Assembly: GCA_019114585.1 (NCBI GenBank) | Contig: DXFE01000067.1 | Location: 1 to 6,086 of the forward strand | Direction of reading: 5' to 3' | Origin: Gemmiger_A avium | GTDB lineage: Bacteria > Bacillota > Clostridia > Oscillospirales > Ruminococcaceae | DNA: 6,086 nt | Shown here: positions 1 to 4,769 of the stretch, in pieces | How positions within the stretch are numbered: position 1 is the first letter of the stretch | How the letters are laid out: each line of letters begins with the position of its first letter | Notes under the pieces: generated by a model | Databases searched by the model: none | What the model saw: only the letters and a program-made list of their open reading frames with translations | Told to the model about the DNA's origin: nothing | Program-made: the position numbers and the translations under genes

Positions 1-2
1 TG

Positions 3-1286
3 CCCGAAGCCGCGCAGCAGATGGCAACCTGCCGCCTGTCTACCCAGGGGCTGGCCCAGTTGGCCCACCAGCTCAGCGGCCTGCACCTGACCCGTGCGGC
101 GCAGCAGGTGACGGCCTGCGCGCGGGCGCTGGCGGGTGTATACGCGCCGCAGCAAAACGAAGCGAATGCCGGGCATGGCGACTTGCCGCCCGTGCAGGTG
201 CCATTCACCGTGACCACAGATGGGACCCTCGCGTTAGCGGCGCTGCAAAAGACGCTTGCCGAAATACAAGACACATACCGCGCACGACTGACGCTGCCCC
301 TACTGCATCAATTGCAGGAAATGCGCGCCCGCGCCGCCGCTTTTGCCCAACCGGATGACGCTACGGTCTGCTATGTAGAGTACAGCGGCATAAAAGCATC
401 GCCCGGTCTTTCGCTTTGCGCTGTGCCGCGCGACCTGCCCCGCCAGATCTACGATCTGCTGTGGCGGCAGGAAAAACCGGCCGTCTTGACTTCCGGCACA
501 TTGGCGGCCGGCGGCTTCGCCCCGGCGCGACGTCAGCTGGGGCTGGAGGGCGGCACGCCTGTGCGAACTTTGCAGGTGCCTTCGCCGTTTGACTACCCGC
601 ACAACAGCCTGCTGGTATTCCCGCCGCCATCGCCGGGCGGGAAAAAGAAACAGACATCCCACGAACGTGTGGCCCGCCAGATCGGGCAGCTCATCCGCAC
701 TGCCCACGGGCACACGCTGGTGCTGTTCACCTCGTATGACCAGATGGGCCATGTGTACGAGCAGTTGCAAGGCAGGCTGCCGGTGCCGCTGTTCCAGGCC
801 CCGCGCGGCGCGCAGCGGTTTGTGGAGCAGTTCAAGCAGTGCCCCAACGCCGTACTGCTGGCGGGCGGCCCCTGTTGGGAAGGCGTGGATTTCCCCGGCG
901 ATGGGGTCTCGCTGCTCGTGATCGTGCGGCTGCCGTTCCCGGTGCCGGACCCGGTACGGGAAGCCCGGCGGGAACAATACCCCGATCTGCACAGCTACAT
1001 CCAGACCGAGATCGTGCCCGAGATGCAGCAGAAACTGCGGCAGGGGTTTGGCCGCGCCATTCGCACCGAGACCGACAACTGCGCGGTGGCCATCCTGGAC
1101 CCGCGGGCAGCGCCCGGCGGGCGGTACCACAGGGCTGTGCTGGAGGCGCTGCCATCCGGCATACCCGTCACGACCAACATAGAAGCTATACAAACCTTTC
1201 TCCGGGCTCGCAAAAGCCCGGATTTCTTTTTGACTGAATTTGAAAATGACTCGAAGCAGTCAGATTCTAAGACGAACACAAAATAA
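3..1286 (+). CDS. DinG/XPD-family ATP-dependent helicase, 3' part (5' end outside window)
   Basis: This is the C-terminal part of a superfamily 2 DNA helicase of the DinG/XPD type, which unwinds DNA 5' to 3' using ATP in the cytoplasm. The frame is already open at base 3, and the first ATG (21) has no ribosome binding site, so the gene starts upstream and the Walker A and iron-sulphur regions are not visible. Family motifs seen are TSGTL (489-503; usually TSATL), WEGVDFPGD (876-902) followed by RLPFPVPDP, and motif VI QGFGRAIRTETD (1041-1076) with its arginine pair, then AILDPR. Together these form the second RecA-like domain. The protein ends in a polar tail (TEFENDSKQSDSKTNTK) after the usual family end near SPDFF, and an intrinsic terminator overlaps the codons just before that tail. 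It could be a chromosomal dinG-like gene flanking the element or a helicase carried by it. The family call is secure; the exact orthologue is not. Confidence 0.93.
   Translation, partial: PEAAQQMATCRLSTQGLAQLAHQLSGLHLTRAAQQVTACARALAGVYAPQQNEANAGHGDLPPVQVPFTVTTDGTLALAALQKTLAEIQDTYRARLTLPLLHQLQEMRARAAAFAQPDDATVCYVEYSGIKASPGLSLCAVPRDLPRQIYDLLWRQEKPAVLTSGTLAAGGFAPARRQLGLEGGTPVRTLQVPSPFDYPHNSLLVFPPPSPGGKKKQTSHERVARQIGQLIRTAHGHTLVLFTSYDQMGHVYEQLQGRLPVPLFQAPRGAQRFVEQFKQCPNAVLLAGGPCWEGVDFPGDGVSLLVIVRLPFPVPDPVREARREQYPDLHSYIQTEIVPEMQQKLRQGFGRAIRTETDNCAVAILDPRAAPGGRYHRAVLEALPSGIPVTTNIEAIQTFLRARKSPDFFLTEFENDSKQSDSKTNTK
1201..1231 (+). terminator. Intrinsic terminator overlapping the 3' end of the helicase gene
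   Basis: A perfect 8-bp GC-rich inverted repeat (TCCGGGCT at 1201-1208, AGCCCGGA at 1215-1222) encloses the loop CGCAAA and is followed directly by TTTCTTTTT (1223-1231). This is the classic rho-independent layout. It is unusual because it lies upstream of the helicase stop codon (1284-1286), inside the reading frame. Active termination here would yield a message without a stop, unless translating ribosomes keep the hairpin open. It would also insulate the downstream recombinase operon from helicase transcription. Confidence 0.75.
1231..1262. repeat. Short inverted repeat at the helicase/recombinase-operon junction
   Basis: TGACTG (1231-1236) and CAGTCA (1257-1262) form a 6-bp inverted repeat with a 20-nt spacer. 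It lies in an AT-richer stretch (about 1223-1305) between the GC-rich helicase gene and the next operon. It could be an operator, part of an attachment site or chance. At this length alone it is weak evidence. Confidence 0.25.
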
Positions 1287-1306
1287 CCAATACAGGAGGT
1301 AAAACA

Positions 1307-1693
1307 ATGCGCGCTATCTGCTTTATCCACGAAACCAAGGATTCCGACTTGACCCAGCGCCAGCAACAGCTGATCTGCCACCGCGCCCTGCGCAAACTGC
1401 TGTGGCCCTGCGTGTGGGAACTGTTCGCCCAGGCCGGCACCGAGGAACAGCCGATCTCGCTGCGGCCCGGCATGGTGGATCTGATGCGCGCCGCCGCGGC
1501 CGGCGAGGTGGATGTGCTGATCGTCACCGACATCCCGCACCTGCATTGCAGCCGCGCCGAACTGGACGGGCTGCTCATGTCGCTGCTGCAATACGGTGTT
1601 CACACCTTTGGCGCGAACGACGGCCAGTGGATCGAGCCGGGCGGACGGCACTGGATGGCGCTGCCGGGGTATGATGGGGAGTTGTACGAATGA
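1307..1693 (+). CDS. Degenerate stand-alone serine-recombinase catalytic-domain-like protein (128 aa)
   Basis: This 128-residue protein looks like the N-terminal resolvase fold with no DNA-binding region. The clearest match is RPGMVDLMRAAAAGEVDVLI (residues 53-72), followed by an LLMSLLQYGV helix (89-98). These align with REFQRMMEDCRKGKIDRIL-type sequence and LRELRQLGV in the large recombinase at 2366. The catalytic positions do not survive: the YARVSS motif reads FIHETK (residues 6-11), so Arg becomes His and the nucleophilic Ser becomes Thr. The arginine pair of SRFAR reads HLHC (78-81). Cleavage activity is therefore unlikely, and an inferred role is a regulatory or structural partner of the downstream recombinases. 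The start is fixed by AGGAGG at 1294-1299, seven bases before the ATG. The stop overlaps the next start (ATGA, 1690-1693), implying coupling. Fold assignment rests on pattern alignment by eye. Confidence 0.75.
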   Translation: MRAICFIHETKDSDLTQRQQQLICHRALRKLLWPCVWELFAQAGTEEQPISLRPGMVDLMRAAAAGEVDVLIVTDIPHLHCSRAELDGLLMSLLQYGVHTFGANDGQWIEPGGRHWMALPGYDGELYE

Positions 1694-2094
1694 GTACTGC
1701 GAAAGAAGTTTTGCATCACCCGCGGGCCTGGGTGTATGCGCGCGGCGTCAGCGGCAGCCCTGCGCTGCATGAACGGTTCGATGCGTTGCGCCGGAGCGCG
1801 CTGCGGGAAGGGTACGAGATCGTCGGCCAAAGCAGCGATGCACGGCAGCGGTTGGCCGTGCGGTATCCGGGTCGAGCGGCGCTGCTGCGCGCTGTCCGCA
1901 AAGGTTTGGTCGACGACGTGTTCGTCACCCGGCTTTCTCAGCTTTCCAGAAAGCGCAGCCGGCTGCGCCGCATTTTGGTGCGATTCCAGCGCAAAGGCGT
2001 TTGTGTACATACGACCGAGATCGACCTGCGGTATGATTTGTACCGCCACGGGCTGGACAATGTTTTGACGGGAGGTTGTGGTTTCCATGCCTAA
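1690..2094 (+). CDS. Stand-alone resolvase-domain-like protein with partly lost active site (134 aa)
   Basis: This second single-domain relative of the serine recombinase catalytic domain resembles real resolvases more closely than its upstream neighbour. It shows WVYARGVSGS at residues 14-23, EGYEIVGQSSD at 40-50, and GRAALLRAVRKGLVDDVFVT (61-80) leading into RLSQLSRKRSRLRRIL. Compared with YARVSS of the intact enzymes, Tyr-Ala-Arg is kept but the nucleophile position aligns with Val20. A serine (Ser21) lies one residue later. In the SRFAR-type motif the first arginine is Gln84 and the second is kept (Arg87). No recombinase DNA-binding domain or zinc ribbon follows. Translation starts at an ATGA overlap with the preceding gene, with GGGGAG at 1676-1681 as ribosome binding site. 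An accessory or competitor subunit is more likely than an active recombinase, but weak activity through Ser21 cannot be excluded. Confidence 0.78.
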   Translation: MSTAKEVLHHPRAWVYARGVSGSPALHERFDALRRSALREGYEIVGQSSDARQRLAVRYPGRAALLRAVRKGLVDDVFVTRLSQLSRKRSRLRRILVRFQRKGVCVHTTEIDLRYDLYRHGLDNVLTGGCGFHA

Positions 2095-2257
2095 CGCAAG
2101 CGAAATCGCGCCTCTTGTGCGGCATGAGATCCAATATGCTGCGGCTTTGGAAATATTGCATGATCTGCTGGAAAAGGACCGGATCGATCAAACCAATGCC
2201 CAGCGCGCCGCTGTTGCTCTTGCCGAAATCTTCGGCGTTTTGCGGCGGTCGATTTAG
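2087..2257 (+). CDS. Small SHOCT-like helical protein (56 aa)
   Basis: This short gene overlaps the end of the preceding one by 8 bases (2087-2094). It has its own ribosome binding site, GGGAGG at 2070-2075, 11 bases before the ATG. The 56-residue product is mostly helical: RHEIQYAAALEILHDLLEKD, then RIDQTNAQRAAVALAEIFGV. The pattern of a hydrophobic helix ending LL, a short turn with Ile, then a second helix ending in Phe/Leu resembles the small SHOCT-domain proteins commonly encoded just upstream of clostridial element recombinases. No catalytic residues or membrane segment are visible. Its position between the mini-resolvases and rec1 suggests a role in regulation or assembly of the recombinases, which is inference. 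Its stop codon (2255-2257) lies at the base of the first leader hairpin, so terminating ribosomes could affect folding of the rec1 leader. Confidence 0.7.
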   Translation: MPNASEIAPLVRHEIQYAAALEILHDLLEKDRIDQTNAQRAAVALAEIFGVLRRSI

Positions 2258-2294
2258 TGGTTCTCATGAATGGATAAACCACTTCCCTTGTGGT
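2256..2294. repeat. Alternating GTGGT/ACCAC repeats forming competing hairpins
   Basis: AGTGGTT (2256-2262) and AACCACT (2277-2283) form a perfect 7-bp stem with a 14-nt loop. The ACCAC of its right arm (2278-2282) can instead pair with GTGGT at 2290-2294 across a TTCCCTT loop. That second GTGGT is also the arm of the large leader hairpin, with ACCAC at 2345-2349. Four copies in alternating orientation make these structures mutually exclusive. They may act in RNA as a switch or in DNA as a protein or recombinase binding site. The pairings are seen directly; function is not known. Confidence 0.6.
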
Positions 2295-2357
2295 AGTGTT
2301 GTCGTTGCTAAAGGTTGGTCGCCGTTACTGTCAGCGACAACAAAACCACAAAGGAGG
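2282..2357 (+). promoter_or_regulatory. Leader hairpin that sequesters the rec1 ribosome binding site
   Basis: The bases before rec1 fold into one long imperfect hairpin. The top stem is 2297-2307 with 2332-2342 (11 bp including one G-U). Below it are a 2x2 internal loop and a 7-bp stem, TTGTGGT (2288-2294) with ACCACAA (2345-2351). After one C/A mismatch the stem continues through 2282-2286 with 2353-2357, which is the GGAGG ribosome binding site itself. The apical loop spans about 2308-2331. Such a structure would hide the Shine-Dalgarno sequence of the recombinase until another hairpin, a ribosome or a protein opens it. Pairing was done by hand with no energy calculation. A DNA-level role, such as an attachment or operator site, is the main alternative. 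Confidence 0.6.
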
Positions 2358-2358
2358 A
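2351..2358 (+). promoter_or_regulatory. Ribosome binding site that sets the rec1 start
   Basis: AAGGAGGA ends seven bases before the ATG at 2366, ideal spacing for a strong Shine-Dalgarno. It decides against the in-frame TTG at 2315, which would add 17 residues encoded within the hairpin region and has no suitable site of its own. Confidence 0.9.
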
Positions 2359-2365
2359 ATCTCGT

Positions 2366-3913
2366 ATGCCGCAAATCCAGGTCATTGCCCCGCTGCACGT
2401 CAGCGAACCGGCCAAACTTCGGGTTTGCGCCTACGCACGCGTCAGCAGTGATTCTGCCAATCAGCTCAATTCCTTTGCGTCACAGGTGCGGTATTACACC
2501 AACTTGATCTCTGGCAACGAGGATTGGACGCTGGTGGACATCTATGCCGACCGCGGCATCACCGGCACCAGCACCGCCAAACGGGCAGAGTTCCAGCGCA
2601 TGATGGAGGATTGCCGCAAAGGCAAGATCGACCGCATCCTGGTTAAATCGCTCTCCCGTTTTGCCCGCAACACCCAGGACTGCATCGCCGCCCTGCGGGA
2701 ACTGCGGCAACTCGGCGTGACGGTGGTGTTCGAGAAGGAACACATCAACACCGGCACAATGGCCAACGAGATGCTCATCAGCATGATGAGCGCCTTTGCG
2801 CAGGAAGAATCGGTTTCGATTTCCAAAAATATGCGTAAAGGAGCCGTCATGCGGATGCAGAACGGCACATTCCGCATCTCGATGCCGCCATACGGCTACA
2901 GGTATGATGCGTCGGGAAGTCTTGCCATCGAGCCATCTGAAGCAGCCATCGTGCAAGAAATCTTTGCGGCGTTTCTGAACGGCACCAATATAGCGAAAAT
3001 TGCAGAGGCCATGCAGGTGCGCGGCGTGCCGAAACTGCGGGGAGAGTGCAAGTGGAGCAAACATGGTATCCGATATATCCTGACGAATGAGCGGTATATG
3101 GGAGATCAGCGATTCCGTAAATCCTTTCGGACGGATAAGCTTCCTTATAAAAAGGTAGACAATCGCGGCCAGATGCCACAGTTTTACCTGGCAGATAGCC
3201 ATCCGGCCATCATCGAGCAAGAGATATTTCAAAAGGCGCAAACATTACTTGCACAACACGGCCAACAATTTGGGCATGATCCTGTCAAGCATGATTCGCC
3301 CTGGGCAGGTATGTTGTACTGCGCTGTATGCGGAGCGCCACTCTATCACCGATTGATCAACGGTCGGGAATGCTGGGGCTGTTCCCGGCATCTGAAAGAC
3401 AGACGAAGCTGTACGCTTCCTGCTGTTGCGGAAACAGACCTTGTGGCCTGCTTTTATGCGATGGTTGAAAAGTTGCAACAAAACTCTTGCCGCATACTGG
3501 GAGATCATCTCGATAGGCTGGAACAAATCCAGGAACGGCTGTTGGCATCTGCGCCTGGCAGAAGTCATCTTCAACAACAAATGGCCGATCTTTTATCGCA
3601 GAGTCACACACTCAGTCGCCTGCTGGCGAATGGCTGTGTCGACTCTGCCTTTTTTATTGCCCAGAACAATGGCATACAAAAGAAGCTGGCGGAAATAAAG
3701 GATCAGATACAGCAACAGCAGTGTGAAAATGATCTGGAAGAAGTGATCGACCGCACACGCGATTTGATTGCCTATATACATGACATTCAACTGCCCCATG
3801 AAAACAATGTGCTGTTGGAGCCGGTCATCACAAAGGCAGTGGTCAAAGATTCTGGCGTTGCCTTTACCCTCGTAAACGGTCTTGAATTTGAGGAACGGTG
3901 GTCGAAATCATGA
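2366..3913 (+). CDS. Large serine recombinase, intact (rec1, 515 aa)
   Basis: This site-specific DNA recombinase of the large serine (integrase) family cuts and rejoins DNA at attachment sites through a 5'-phosphoserine link. The catalytic domain (about residues 18-165) carries YARVSSD with nucleophile Ser27 and Arg25, GITGTSTAKR (64-73), and KSLSRFARN with Arg98 and Arg101. The recombinase DNA-binding domain starts at PPYGYRYD (174-181) and ends around PAIIEQEIF. A zinc ribbon follows with Cys319, Cys322, Cys339 (or Cys336) and Cys349. Residues about 366-480 are a helical coiled-coil region, the part that in this family controls synapsis and direction. Length is normal for the family. The start is set by AAGGAGGA at 2351-2358. 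The stop overlaps the next start (ATGA, 3910-3913). The second half is visibly AT-richer than the first. It probably drives integration and/or excision of the surrounding element together with rec3. Confidence 0.95.
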   Translation: MPQIQVIAPLHVSEPAKLRVCAYARVSSDSANQLNSFASQVRYYTNLISGNEDWTLVDIYADRGITGTSTAKRAEFQRMMEDCRKGKIDRILVKSLSRFARNTQDCIAALRELRQLGVTVVFEKEHINTGTMANEMLISMMSAFAQEESVSISKNMRKGAVMRMQNGTFRISMPPYGYRYDASGSLAIEPSEAAIVQEIFAAFLNGTNIAKIAEAMQVRGVPKLRGECKWSKHGIRYILTNERYMGDQRFRKSFRTDKLPYKKVDNRGQMPQFYLADSHPAIIEQEIFQKAQTLLAQHGQQFGHDPVKHDSPWAGMLYCAVCGAPLYHRLINGRECWGCSRHLKDRRSCTLPAVAETDLVACFYAMVEKLQQNSCRILGDHLDRLEQIQERLLASAPGRSHLQQQMADLLSQSHTLSRLLANGCVDSAFFIAQNNGIQKKLAEIKDQIQQQQCENDLEEVIDRTRDLIAYIHDIQLPHENNVLLEPVITKAVVKDSGVAFTLVNGLEFEERWSKS

Positions 3914-4758
3914 AAGAGCGAACGGAGAAGAATCGCAAGCAACCCTTTGGATACGGTGTGCTGGAGGGCGTGGTTTGCAGTATCCCCGCTGAGGCCGAAA
4001 TGGTTCAAGAAATCTATCGCCTTTATATAAAAGGTATGTCCATCGTACAAATCGCAAAGGTGATGACCGCGCGGGGCGTTCCCTACCGCCAAGGCGTTCC
4101 AGAGTGGAACAAAAATATGGTGGCCCGCATTTTGGACGATTCGCGATATACCGGGCAGCTGCCGTATCCTGCTATCCTTGAGCAGAAACTTTTCGACCAG
4201 GCTTGCAAACTGCGGCAAAAGAACAGGCCGCGCCAGCTTGCCAATCAGGAGATTCGCTGGATTCGGACGAAAGTTTCCTGCGCCCAATGCGGTGCGCGGT
4301 TAATACGGAAAACAGACAAACGCCGCCGCGGGACGATTTGGTGCTGTCCCGAGTGCGCCATGGCGACACGCCCAACGCCGGACAACGAGCTGGTCCAACT
4401 GGTCACAAACAAATTGGCTGCCGTTGCGGATTTGCCGGAGCCACCGAAGCCGCCAGAACCCAGGTGTCGGATCACCAGGCAGGAACTTTGCTTGCAGCGC
4501 GAATTTGACCGTGCACTGAATGTGTCGCAACCCGATGTGAGATATCTGATTGCGCAGTCACAGAAAATTGCAGCCGAAGCCTATCAGCGCAGTCAATGTT
4601 CCCATGTCTGGTTGACGGCACAGATTCAAAATCGGCTGCTTGCCTGGCCACCCGGTACGCCGCTGGAGCAAGATGTGTTTGAAGCCGTTGTTTCCAAAAT
4701 ATTGCTGGCAGCTGAAGCCAGTGTACAGATACAACTCACCAATCAGCAAGTTTTATAA
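3910..4758 (+). CDS. Recombinase DNA-binding protein lacking the catalytic domain (rec2, 282 aa)
   Basis: This protein corresponds to the C-terminal half of a large serine recombinase. It begins almost at once with the recombinase-domain signature QPFGYGVLEG (residues 11-20), which lines up with PPYGYRYD of rec1, and has no resolvase domain. IPAEAEMVQEIYRLYIKGMS (25-44) and WNKNMVARILDDSRYTG (66-82) are typical of the family. A zinc ribbon has Cys124, Cys127, Cys146 (or Cys145) and Cys149. The helical tail ends in VVSKILLAAEASVQIQLTNQ, matching the end of rec1. Compared with rec1 and rec3, 29 residues are missing between the RYxG motif and the PAI motif (6 versus 35). I chose the ATG at 3910 because it overlaps the rec1 stop as ATGA; a GTG at 3898 is also in frame. 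It cannot cut DNA by itself, so a DNA-binding partner or directionality role is inferred. It does not look like a broken gene. Confidence 0.88.
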   Translation: MKERTEKNRKQPFGYGVLEGVVCSIPAEAEMVQEIYRLYIKGMSIVQIAKVMTARGVPYRQGVPEWNKNMVARILDDSRYTGQLPYPAILEQKLFDQACKLRQKNRPRQLANQEIRWIRTKVSCAQCGARLIRKTDKRRRGTIWCCPECAMATRPTPDNELVQLVTNKLAAVADLPEPPKPPEPRCRITRQELCLQREFDRALNVSQPDVRYLIAQSQKIAAEAYQRSQCSHVWLTAQIQNRLLAWPPGTPLEQDVFEAVVSKILLAAEASVQIQLTNQQVL

Positions 4759-4769
4759 GAAGGTAGACC

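Noticed and set aside
300..1193. A 297-codon open frame on the - strand
   Set aside because: It is antisense to the helicase motifs, with low-complexity Arg/Gly/Ala-rich sequence and no ribosome binding site. It is a shadow.
1230..1268. Promoter for the recombinase operon with TTGACT (1230-1235) as -35
   Set aside because: No acceptable -10 hexamer lies 16-18 bases downstream, and TTGACT arises at the end of the terminator T-run. A promoter here remains possible but is not supported.
2315..2365. In-frame TTG start extending rec1 by 17 residues
   Set aside because: It has no ribosome binding site, and the codons lie in the hairpin. The ATG at 2366 has an ideal AAGGAGGA.
2076..2507. A 143-codon + strand frame across the leader and the start of rec1
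   Set aside because: It overlaps the 56-aa gene and rec1 in another frame and gives no recognisable protein. The GGAGG here fits the ATG at 2087 better.
3898..3909. GTG start for rec2
   Set aside because: GAGGAA at 3890-3895 is only two bases away, too close. The ATG at 3910 overlaps the rec1 stop as ATGA, matching the pattern elsewhere in the operon.
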